A program made the position numbers and the translations under genes. Positions 6,543 through 12,336 of a stretch of DNA of 12,336 nucleotides are shown piece by piece; within the stretch, counting starts at the first letter, position 1; each line of letters starts with the position of its first letter. Below the pieces are notes generated by a model that saw only the letters and a list, made by a program, of their open reading frames with translations, had not been told where the DNA came from and did not search any database. Location: contig JANTFK010000052.1 in NCBI GenBank assembly GCA_024763595.1, forward strand, positions 1 to 12,336. The letters run 5' to 3'. The stretch comes from Bacteroidales bacterium. GTDB taxonomy: Bacteria; Bacteroidota; Bacteroidia; Bacteroidales; GCA-2748055.

Positions 6543-6827
6543 ATGGAAGATATGCTTTCCATTAAAGTTCAGATAGCAGAACGGTTTTATCCCCTGAAAA
6601 TAAAACGGCAGGATGAAGAAAAGATAAGGAAGGCAGCCAGGTTAATCAATGAAAAGGTCCTACAGTATAAACAGAGATATTCAGATAAGGATACACAGGA
6701 CTTTGTGGCCATGGCGGCACTTCAATTCGTAATCAATTTACTGGATTGCGAACAACAGCAAAATGTTGTATCTTTGGGAAAGGAGTTGAACGTTTTGAGT
6801 AGTGAACTGGATGAATTATTGAAATAA
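6543..6827 (+). CDS. zapA: Cell division protein ZapA
   Basis: ZapA is a small FtsZ-binding protein that cross-links FtsZ filaments and stabilises the division ring. The 94-residue product has the family layout: an N-terminal beta-rich globular head (residues about 4-30, SIKVQIAERFYPLKI, then the DEEKIRKAARLINEKV helix) and a long C-terminal helix (about 45-94, DTQDFVAMAALQFVINLLDCEQQQ) for dimerisation and tetramerisation. Length matches the family (about 100 residues). The start at 6543 is 10 bp after the upstream coiled-coil gene. Weak GGGG-like sequence precedes the ATG, in line with low Shine-Dalgarno use in this phylum. A 6S-like RNA and rny follow, an order also reminiscent of the zapA-ssrS pairing known in proteobacteria. 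Confidence 0.93.
   Translation: MEDMLSIKVQIAERFYPLKIKRQDEEKIRKAARLINEKVLQYKQRYSDKDTQDFVAMAALQFVINLLDCEQQQNVVSLGKELNVLSSELDELLK
6746..6776 (+). promoter_or_regulatory. Possible promoter inside zapA, upstream of the 6S-like RNA
   Basis: TTG (6746-6748) and TATCTTTG (6769-6776, a full TAnnTTTG match) are 20 bp apart, inside the 3' third of zapA. Transcription would begin near 6783 and give a precursor reaching into the 6S-like RNA. A weaker alternative, ATTG (6818-6821) with TATACATA (6843-6850), would start directly at about 6857. Which is used cannot be told from sequence. Confidence 0.4.
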
Positions 6828-6855
6828 GAGTAATAGCGTTCTTATACATATTAAA

Positions 6856-7062
6856 GAGTTTGCCCGCATTGTTTCTTCAACTATTTTTGAAACTCAACAT
6901 TTATTATTTTGGAGCAAAGCTCGGGTTGTAAAGAGCAGGCCAAAATTCAGGTTCGCCTGAATACTGATACGTTCGGTCATTGGACACTCGATACGGTCTG
7001 GCAGTTCCACCCATTCTAAATTGGGGTTTTATTAAATCTTGGAGAAATATGCGGGTTTTTTT
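6856..7062 (+). ncRNA. ssrS: 6S-like RNA (RNA polymerase-binding regulator)
   Basis: The 256-bp gap between zapA and rny folds like 6S RNA, which mimics an open promoter and sequesters RNA polymerase. The ends close by an 8-bp stem: GCCCGCAT (6862-6869) pairs with ATGCGGGT (7049-7056), directly followed by a T run (7056-7062) that would end the transcript. Inside are a 3'-side hairpin, CCCA (7010-7013) with TGGG (7022-7025), and an inner stem CAGGCC (6936-6941) with GGTCTG (6995-7000). A 7-bp hairpin with a TTCG tetraloop, ATTCAGG/CCTGAAT (6945-6962), lies towards the apex. The unpaired A/T-rich flanks form the expected central bubble. Size (about 200 nt) and position next to zapA both fit. 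The mature 5' end is uncertain by tens of bases. Confidence 0.72.
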
Positions 7063-7083
7063 ATTGTCTAAAATGAAAAACCT

Positions 7084-8658
7084 ATGGAACTGATCACGTA
7101 TTTATTGGTGTTGCAGTCACCCGTGGTCCTGAGTGTTGTTGTGGGAGGTGTTTCACTTCTTGTTGGAACAGGAGTTGCTTTTATAATCATGAATGTTGTG
7201 GTGAAGAGGAAAAGCAATAACCTGATCAAGGAGGCTGAAGTGGAAGCTGAAATGATCAAACAGCAGAAGATCTTACAGGCCAAGGAGAAGTTCCTTCAAC
7301 TTAAGGAGGAACATGAGAAGCTCATCAATGAGAAGAATAGCAAACTGAACCAGCGGGAGAACGAGGTTAAGCAAAAGGATTTCGCCGTCTCCCAGAAGAT
7401 GGAGGAGGTCCAGCGTAAGAACAAAGAGCTGGATGCCATACGTCAAAACCTTACTGCCCAGCTTGAAATTGTAGAAAAGAAAAAGTCGGAACTGGAACGT
7501 GCTCACCGGATGCAGGTTGAACAGCTTGAAACCATTTCCGGATTATCTGCCGATGAGGCGAGGGCCCAGCTGGTAGAGTCGCTGAAAGAGGAGGCCAGAA
7601 CAGAAGCCATGTCGCTTATCAACGAAATTGTTGATGAGGCGAAGATGACGGCAAATAAAGAGGCCAAGAATATTGTCATAAAAACCATACAACGGGTAGC
7701 CAGCGAAACGGCCATTGAAAACGCTGTAACCGTTTTTCATATCGAATCGGATGAACTGAAAGGAAGGATCATTGGCCGTGAAGGAAGAAATATCCGGGCC
7801 CTTGAAGCGGCAACCGGTGTTGAGGTCATTGTGGATGATACACCGGAAGCCATTATTCTCTCAGCATTTGATCCGGTAAGGAGGGAAGTGGCCAGGCTCT
7901 CCCTGCACCAACTGGTGACCGATGGCAGGATCCACCCTGCCAGGATCGAGGAGGTGGTCACCAAAACGCGTAACCAGATCGAAGAGGAGATAGTTGAAGC
8001 TGGTAAACGCACCACCATCGACCTGGGCATTCATGGATTACATCCGGAACTGATCCGCATGGTCGGTAAAATGAAATACCGTTCCTCCTACGGACAGAAT
8101 CTGTTGCAGCATTCCAGGGAGGTGGCAAATTTGTGTGCCATTATGGCGACTGAGCTGGGACTGAATGCCAAACTGGCCAGAAGAGCCGGGTTGTTGCATG
8201 ACATCGGGAAGGTCCCCGATGATGAACCGGAGATCCCCCATGCTGTATATGGAATGAAACTGGCAGAAACTTACAAGGAGAAAGCAGAAGTATGCAATGC
8301 CATTGGCTCTCATCATGACGAGGTGGAAATGACCACCCTGCTGGCTCCCATTGTGCAGGTGTGTGATGCTATTTCAGGAGCCAGACCCGGTGCGCGCCGG
8401 GAAGTGGTGGAGTCCTATATCAAACGGTTGAAGGAACTGGAAGCCATGGCGCTCTCCTATCCGGGTGTGTTGAAGACTTATGCCATCCAGGCAGGCAGGG
8501 AATTACGGGTGATCGTTGGAAGTGAGAAGGTAAGTGACAAGGAAGCCGAAACACTCTCTTATGATATAGCAAAGAAGATACAGGATGAAATGACCTATCC
8601 GGGTCAGGTTAAGATCACAGTCATCAGGGAAACAAGAGCCATAAGTTACGCCAAATAA
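7084..8658 (+). CDS. rny: Ribonuclease Y
   Basis: RNase Y is a membrane-anchored endoribonuclease that starts mRNA decay. The 524 residues match the family length and domain order. There is an N-terminal transmembrane helix (about 14-38), then a charged coiled coil (about 45-205). A KH RNA-binding domain follows, with the GxxG loop Gly231-Arg-Glu-Gly234 in GRIIGREGRNIRALE. The HD metal-dependent hydrolase domain carries His343 (QHSREV), the His372-Asp373 pair in GLLHDIGKV, His410-His411 (GSHHDEVE) and Asp428 (VCDAI). All the metal-site residues I would expect are present, so it should be active. The start at 7084 is the first ATG after the 6S-like RNA and begins right before the membrane helix. 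It may be expressed by readthrough from that RNA, as no separate promoter is evident. Its stop overlaps the next start (TAATG). Confidence 0.97.
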   Translation: MELITYLLVLQSPVVLSVVVGGVSLLVGTGVAFIIMNVVVKRKSNNLIKEAEVEAEMIKQQKILQAKEKFLQLKEEHEKLINEKNSKLNQRENEVKQKDFAVSQKMEEVQRKNKELDAIRQNLTAQLEIVEKKKSELERAHRMQVEQLETISGLSADEARAQLVESLKEEARTEAMSLINEIVDEAKMTANKEAKNIVIKTIQRVASETAIENAVTVFHIESDELKGRIIGREGRNIRALEAATGVEVIVDDTPEAIILSAFDPVRREVARLSLHQLVTDGRIHPARIEEVVTKTRNQIEEEIVEAGKRTTIDLGIHGLHPELIRMVGKMKYRSSYGQNLLQHSREVANLCAIMATELGLNAKLARRAGLLHDIGKVPDDEPEIPHAVYGMKLAETYKEKAEVCNAIGSHHDEVEMTTLLAPIVQVCDAISGARPGARREVVESYIKRLKELEAMALSYPGVLKTYAIQAGRELRVIVGSEKVSDKEAETLSYDIAKKIQDEMTYPGQVKITVIRETRAISYAK

Positions 8659-9719
8659 TGAAACCTAAGAAAGTACTCATTACAGGTACAGCCGGGTTTA
8701 TCGGGTTTCACCTTGCCAGGAGGCTGGTTGAAGGGGGATTTGATGTAACGGGACTGGATGTGATCAATGACTATTATGATGTGGGATTAAAATATGGCAG
8801 GCTGGAACAGTCTGGGATAACACGTGACCGGATCACCTATAATCAGCTGATAACTAGCAGTAACAATGATACCTATCACTTTATTCAGCTCAACCTGGAG
8901 GAGCGGGATTCTATTTTTGAACTGTTTGCCAACCGCGGATTTGATGTGGTTATTCATCTGGCGGCACAGGCGGGTGTCAGGTACAGCCTGACCCATCCGC
9001 AGGCATACCTGGACAGCAATATCACCGGGTTCCTGAATGTGCTTGAAGCCTGCAGGCACCATCCGGTGCAAAACCTGATTTATGCCAGTAGCTCCAGTGT
9101 GTATGGCTTGAATAAGAAGATGCCCTTTGCGGTCACTTCAAATGTGGATCATCCGGTGAGCCTTTATGCTGCCAGTAAAAAGAGCAATGAACTGATGGCA
9201 CACACATACAGCCATCTGTTTGGAATTCCGACCATCGGACTGCGTTTTTTTACTGTGTATGGTCCGTGGGGTCGTCCGGACATGGCCCTCTTTCTTTTTA
9301 CCAGAGCCATTTTGAACGGTGAGCCTATCCAGGTTTTTAACCATGGAAAGATGGAACGCGATTTTACTTATATTGACGATATTGTTGGCGGTATTGATAG
9401 CATGGTGTTGAAACCGCCATCTGGCGGAGAAGGGTGGGACCCGTCTGCACCGGACCCTTCATTTTCTTCCGCCCCATACAGGATCCATAATATCGGTAAC
9501 AGCAGCCCTGTTAAGCTAAACGATTTTATCACTGCTCTGGAAAAGGCTCTGGGCAGAAAAGCCATCAGGCAGATGATGCCCATGCAACCCGGGGATGTTG
9601 AAAAGACCTGGGCAGATGTCTCGTCATTGAAACAGGAATATGGCTACAATCCAGGTACACCTGTTGAGACTGGTATTCAGCGTTTTGTGGAGTGGTACCG
9701 CAGCTATTATAAGGTTTAA
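8658..9719 (+). CDS. UDP-glucuronate 4-epimerase-like NAD-dependent epimerase
   Basis: The 353-residue protein is an extended short-chain dehydrogenase/reductase. The NAD-binding GxxGxxG motif is Gly10, Gly13 and Gly16 (ITGTAGFIGFHLA). The catalytic YxxxK pair is Tyr170 and Lys174, with the preceding serine run at 144-147 (SSSS). The signature DYYDVGLKYGRL (38-49) is typical of the CapI/LpsL group that interconverts UDP-glucuronate and UDP-galacturonate, and RFFTVYGPWGRPDMA (196-210) and ERDFTYIDDI support it. Products would feed capsule or lipopolysaccharide synthesis, yet no glycosyltransferases are nearby. The ATG overlaps the rny stop by one base, suggesting translational coupling. Related epimerases (UDP-glucose or UDP-GlcNAc 4-epimerase) are less likely given the DYYD motif. 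The gene ends 10 bp from the converging transglutaminase-like gene. Confidence 0.9.
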   Translation: MKPKKVLITGTAGFIGFHLARRLVEGGFDVTGLDVINDYYDVGLKYGRLEQSGITRDRITYNQLITSSNNDTYHFIQLNLEERDSIFELFANRGFDVVIHLAAQAGVRYSLTHPQAYLDSNITGFLNVLEACRHHPVQNLIYASSSSVYGLNKKMPFAVTSNVDHPVSLYAASKKSNELMAHTYSHLFGIPTIGLRFFTVYGPWGRPDMALFLFTRAILNGEPIQVFNHGKMERDFTYIDDIVGGIDSMVLKPPSGGEGWDPSAPDPSFSSAPYRIHNIGNSSPVKLNDFITALEKALGRKAIRQMMPMQPGDVEKTWADVSSLKQEYGYNPGTPVETGIQRFVEWYRSYYKV

Positions 9720-9729
9720 TACGGATTGC

Positions 9730-10593
9730 TCACTGTGCTCCGTTGCGGAGCAGATTTCTCAGTGATTGTGCCTTTTCTGGCTGACCCGACCGGTCGTATG
9801 CGTATTGCAGATTGATGATCAATCGCTCGATGATGTCAATATTGGAGCAGGGCTGGAAATAGGCCTCCTTCTCTTCAATCCCCAGTTGTTTTAAGAAATG
9901 TTTCAACTCTTTTACACCCAGCACGTTCCCGCGGTCCGAGGGGTTGATATAAAACAGGATGCCATTGGGATCCTCCACATAGTCCTGGTCGTAATAACAG
10001 AGTACAAAATTCCGGGGAAGATTTACGCCGTAGATGGGCAGTTTCAGTCTTCTGGCCAGCTCGGCGTATATCAATCCCAGGAGCACAGGACTTCCCTTAA
10101 AGGTATCCAGCACATGATTGATCAGGTATAACTGGGGTGTATGCGCCTTTTTAAGGCTCTTGTTGAAATGATGAATGTCATACATGAAATAGTTGATCAC
10201 TTTGACCTTCTCCAGTGCTGTCAGATCATTGTTCAGCTCGAGCCAGATATCCTGCCTGATCTTTTCCATGAGCTTCTTCATGGGATCATATTCCAGATCG
10301 GGATAATGGAACCTGGCCACCAGGTAGGCACCGAATAACAGGTCCTCTCCTCCGCCTTGCTTCCAGGTTTGCATACCACGCTTCAATACCTTGAACTGGA
10401 TCTGTTTTATAACATTTTCGATCTTTTGCTGCAATTCAGGTTTCAGGGTCATTTCCCAGCGGCGTTCCAGCAAAACCACAGCGTTTTCTCCAAGTTCAAT
10501 CAGTCGATCAGCCACCGGGTCAAATACCTGGTGATCCGGGTCTTCCAGCAGGCTGATCAGTGCTTCCAGTTCTTTGTGGTTCTCTTCTGTCAT
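9730..10593 (-). CDS. SirB1/transglutaminase-like protein, probably non-catalytic
   Basis: I take the start at 10593, giving 287 residues, because this ATG overlaps the stop of the upstream phosphorylase (ATGA). A longer frame from 10695 would only add 34 residues that shadow that gene. Residues about 5-60 are helical and HEAT-like (DPVADRLIELGENAVVLLERRWE). Residues about 130-235 resemble the transglutaminase-like SirB1 core: INHVLDTFKGSPVLLGLIYAELARRL and YGVNLPRNFVLCYYD. The C-terminal helices (255-283) resemble a TPR. The usual PGHF histidine is replaced by Asn195 (LPRNFVL), and no cysteine lies at the nucleophile position (GSPV, 167-170), so peptidase or transglutaminase activity is unlikely. 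The function is unknown and it has no leader or membrane segment. A 7-bp hairpin (9736-9752) sits in its last codons. Confidence 0.82.
   Translation of the reverse strand: MTEENHKELEALISLLEDPDHQVFDPVADRLIELGENAVVLLERRWEMTLKPELQQKIENVIKQIQFKVLKRGMQTWKQGGGEDLLFGAYLVARFHYPDLEYDPMKKLMEKIRQDIWLELNNDLTALEKVKVINYFMYDIHHFNKSLKKAHTPQLYLINHVLDTFKGSPVLLGLIYAELARRLKLPIYGVNLPRNFVLCYYDQDYVEDPNGILFYINPSDRGNVLGVKELKHFLKQLGIEEKEAYFQPCSNIDIIERLIINLQYAYDRSGQPEKAQSLRNLLRNGAQ
9736..9752 (+). terminator. Hairpin at the convergent junction, weak terminator candidate
   Basis: TGCTCCG (9736-9742) and CGGAGCA (9746-9752) pair perfectly across a TTG loop. The hairpin lies 17 bp after the epimerase stop but inside the final codons of the converging gene. 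The plus strand continues GATTTCTC, only a poor T-tract, and the minus strand has none. It may slow or end rny-epimerase transcripts; classical intrinsic termination is doubtful. Confidence 0.35.
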
Positions 10594-11471
10594 TCCCGGG
10601 TCAGTTTGTGGATAACCATTCCGATCAATGAATCCACCGCCGCTTTGTAATCTTCCAGGAATTCGCCGGTAATACGGTTGGCAATGGCCACACACATGGT
10701 TACGGCATGATGCCCCAGAAGGGCAGAGAGCGCATAGAGGGCTGAGCTTTCCATTTCAAAATTATTGATCTGCATATCGTTGAAACTGAAAGCGCCAATC
10801 TTCTGTATCAGGTTGTCGTCGAATGGGGAGAGGCGTATGGACCTTACCTGGGGAGCATAAAAACCAGGCGTGGAAAGGGTAATTCCACTCACCTGGCCTG
10901 AAGTGGAAAAAATCTCCAGCAGCTTGCCTGAAGCAGCTACAAAATAGGGGTCTGCCAGGCTGCTCTTCCAATGGGTAAAACCCATGAAAGCTGCTGCTAT
11001 TCCGGGTACGGTTATCTGATCCCGGTCATTGTAAAAGTGGTATAACCCGTCAAATCCCCCTGCCACTTTTGCCATAATCGTGGACCCAGGTTCAATGTGT
11101 GCATGCAGGGCTCCACTTGTTCCCATGCGGATCAGATTCAGACTGTTATGCTCATGTTTTATTTGCCTGGATTTCAGATCAATATTCACCAGGGCATCCA
11201 GTTCATTGAGAACAATATCAATATTATCGGTACCGATACCAGTGGAGATGACCGTTAAACGTTTACCCCGGCAGACACCCGTGTGGGTAACAAATTCCCG
11301 GTTGCTCTTCTTTAGCTCAATATGATCGAATCGGGAGGAGACCTGCCGGACCCTTCCCGGGTCCCCTACAAGCAGAACAGTATCAGCCAGATCATCCGGT
11401 ACCAGGTGGAGATGGTAAACACTTCCGTCCGGGTTCAGCATAAGATCAGTATGAGAAATGGGGATGCTCAT
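10590..11471 (-). CDS. Uridine phosphorylase family nucleoside phosphorylase
   Basis: The 293-residue cytoplasmic enzyme belongs to the NP-I hexameric nucleoside phosphorylases, which split nucleosides with phosphate into base and (deoxy)ribose-1-phosphate. The phosphate-binding GDPGR motif is at 36-40, RMGTSG at 115-120 (its Arg115 also binds phosphate) and the ribose-binding Glu-Met-Glu motif at 239-241 (NFEMESSALY). The STGIGTDNIDIVLNEL block (76-91) is also typical. The EMES form and the overall spacing favour a uridine phosphorylase-like enzyme over a purine one, but the base specificity is not certain, and the length exceeds E. coli Udp (253 residues). The stop codon overlaps the ATG of the transglutaminase-like gene, so the pair is translationally coupled. 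It diverges from the prohibitin gene across an 86-bp region with a 10-bp palindrome. Confidence 0.88.
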   Translation of the reverse strand: MSIPISHTDLMLNPDGSVYHLHLVPDDLADTVLLVGDPGRVRQVSSRFDHIELKKSNREFVTHTGVCRGKRLTVISTGIGTDNIDIVLNELDALVNIDLKSRQIKHEHNSLNLIRMGTSGALHAHIEPGSTIMAKVAGGFDGLYHFYNDRDQITVPGIAAAFMGFTHWKSSLADPYFVAASGKLLEIFSTSGQVSGITLSTPGFYAPQVRSIRLSPFDDNLIQKIGAFSFNDMQINNFEMESSALYALSALLGHHAVTMCVAIANRITGEFLEDYKAAVDSLIGMVIHKLTRE

Positions 11472-11491
11472 CTGTTCAATGACTTATTTTC

Positions 11492-11514
11492 AATAAAAAT
11501 AGTGTATTTTTATT
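11492..11514. repeat. 10-bp perfect inverted repeat between divergent genes
   Basis: AATAAAAATA (11492-11501), GTG, then TATTTTTATT (11505-11514) are exact reverse complements. The repeat lies 20 bp upstream of the phosphorylase start and 43 bp upstream of the prohibitin start. TATTTTTA appears on both strands and is one base from the TAnnTTTG -7 element, so the palindrome may be a pair of back-to-back promoters, an operator for both genes, or an AT-rich coincidence. No good -33 element accompanies either half. Confidence 0.4.
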
Positions 11515-11557
11515 CCTGCTTTTGAAATACTTACTCACAATCATAAACTGAACTGAT

Positions 11558-12336
11558 ATGAAAAGAATGCAAGTAATTATTATAAGTATTGTTGCCATAG
11601 TGGTGCTCCTGCTCATCTTCGGCAGCCAGATGTTTTTTGTGCTGAAACCGGGAGAACGGGGAGTGATCTTTAAAAAGTTCTCCGGAGGCCTGGATAAGGA
11701 GAATATTTTTGTTCCCGGATTTCATGTGATCGCCCCCTGGAACGACCTGATCAGGTATGATGTAAAAGAGCAGAAGAGTGAAGAGACCATGGATGTGCTG
11801 GACAAAGGAGGACTCTCTATCAATGTGGATGTAACCATTATTTTCAATCCTTTCTACGATAAGATCGGATATCTCCACGAAAACATAGGAACCAACTATG
11901 TCTCTGTGATGGTAATTCCCAACGTAAGATCCTCTGTACGGGCTGTAACAGGTCGCTTTACGGCAGAGGAGATCTACTCCACAAAAAGGGGGGAAGTGGA
12001 AGCGGAGATTATCAGTGCAACGCGTAAAGCACTGGCCGATAAGAATATTGAGATGAAGGACCTGCTGATTCGCTCTATTTCGCTACCGGAGAAGATCAAA
12101 CAGGCCATCGAAAGTAAATTACAACAGCAGCAGGAAGCACTTGCATACCAGTTCAGGCTGGAGCGTGAGAGCAGCGAGGCTGAAAGAAAAAGAATTGAGG
12201 CACAAGGTATTGCTGATTACAACCAGATTATCAGTGCCTCTCTGACCGATCGCATACTGAAGCAGAAAGGGATCGATGCAACCCTGGAACTGTCCAATTC
12301 TGCCAACAGCAAGGTCGTGGTCATTGGCAGCGGTGA
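11558..12336 (+). CDS. Prohibitin/stomatin (SPFH) family membrane protein, 3' end cut by the window
   Basis: The frame opens at ATG 11558 and stays open to the edge, giving 259 codons so far, close to a full prohibitin-like protein (roughly 270-300 residues). A single transmembrane anchor occupies residues about 5-28 (VIIISIVAIVVLLLIFG). The SPFH/Band 7 domain follows: LKPGERGVIFKKFSG, VPGFHVIAPW, EETMDVLDKGGLSINVDVTI and the NVRSSVRAVTGRFTAEEIY block. A long C-terminal coiled coil (about 185-235, QQQQEALAYQFRLERESSEAERKRIEAQG) leads into KVVVIGSG at the edge, near the usual C-terminus. Such proteins form large rings on the membrane and organise proteases and membrane domains. The leader holds no Shine-Dalgarno sequence. 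It diverges from the phosphorylase gene; a shared role is not evident. Confidence 0.92.
   Translation, partial: MKRMQVIIISIVAIVVLLLIFGSQMFFVLKPGERGVIFKKFSGGLDKENIFVPGFHVIAPWNDLIRYDVKEQKSEETMDVLDKGGLSINVDVTIIFNPFYDKIGYLHENIGTNYVSVMVIPNVRSSVRAVTGRFTAEEIYSTKRGEVEAEIISATRKALADKNIEMKDLLIRSISLPEKIKQAIESKLQQQQEALAYQFRLERESSEAERKRIEAQGIADYNQIISASLTDRILKQKGIDATLELSNSANSKVVVIGSG

Noticed and set aside
10594..10695. 34-residue N-terminal extension of the transglutaminase-like protein
   Set aside because: These codons lie within the phosphorylase gene in another frame. The ATG at 10593 overlapping the phosphorylase stop gives a normal start for the family.
11521..11551. TTTG-N19-TAAACTGA promoter for the prohibitin gene
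   Set aside because: Only the -33 element and the first TA fit. The implied start falls on the ATG itself, so I did not list it as a promoter.
11531..11878. Minus-strand open frame of 115 codons opposite the prohibitin gene
   Set aside because: The plus-strand frame encodes a clear SPFH protein with membrane anchor and coiled coil; the opposite frame has no recognisable features.
1..12336. Mobile elements, CRISPR arrays, tRNA or rRNA genes, defence systems
   Set aside because: I looked for transposase frames, terminal repeats, regularly spaced repeats and cloverleaf sequences and found none; every long gene belongs to a housekeeping family.

Overview
The window looks like chromosomal core sequence from a Bacteroidota bacterium, probably order Bacteroidales or Marinilabiliales. 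Four things suggest this. Several genes are preceded by the phylum's characteristic -7 element TAnnTTTG. Shine-Dalgarno sequences are largely absent. The gene set and order (coiled-coil gene, zapA, 6S-like RNA, rny) fit the phylum. The AnmK variant motif DICPAN is also the form I associate with this group. I see no mobile elements, CRISPR array, tRNA or rRNA, and nothing that looks like a defence island.

Layout. Positions 1-47 hold the first 15 codons of an unidentified minus-strand gene with its own promoter. A secreted C69 family dipeptidase follows (154-1842, minus). A 316-bp gap (1843-2158) then contains the most unusual structure in the window: a 9-bp inverted repeat, a sigma-54-like promoter and a very strong bidirectional terminator, all oriented as a short plus-strand noncoding RNA with no gene attached. 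Next is a minus-strand operon read from 6115 to 2159: a secreted M23 peptidase, the peptidoglycan-recycling kinase AnmK and a YqhD-type iron/zinc alcohol dehydrogenase.

A 123-bp divergent region separates that operon from a plus-strand group: a ZapB-like coiled-coil protein, ZapA, a 6S-like RNA, ribonuclease Y and a UDP-glucuronate 4-epimerase-like enzyme whose start codon overlaps the rny stop. A converging minus-strand pair follows: a uridine phosphorylase-family enzyme, then a SirB1/transglutaminase-like protein whose ATG overlaps the phosphorylase stop. A prohibitin/stomatin-family membrane protein diverges from the phosphorylase and runs off the right edge.

Themes. The genes cover envelope and cell-wall turnover (M23, AnmK), division (ZapA and partner), RNA turnover and global transcription control (RNase Y, 6S RNA), nucleotide-sugar conversion and nucleoside salvage. 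The coding content is ordinary housekeeping. The undescribed candidates lie in the intergenic DNA: the sigma-54-like small RNA cassette at 1940-2093, the 10-bp palindrome at 11492-11514 and the operator-like repeats at 6143-6196. All functional calls are from reading the sequence; no database search was run.
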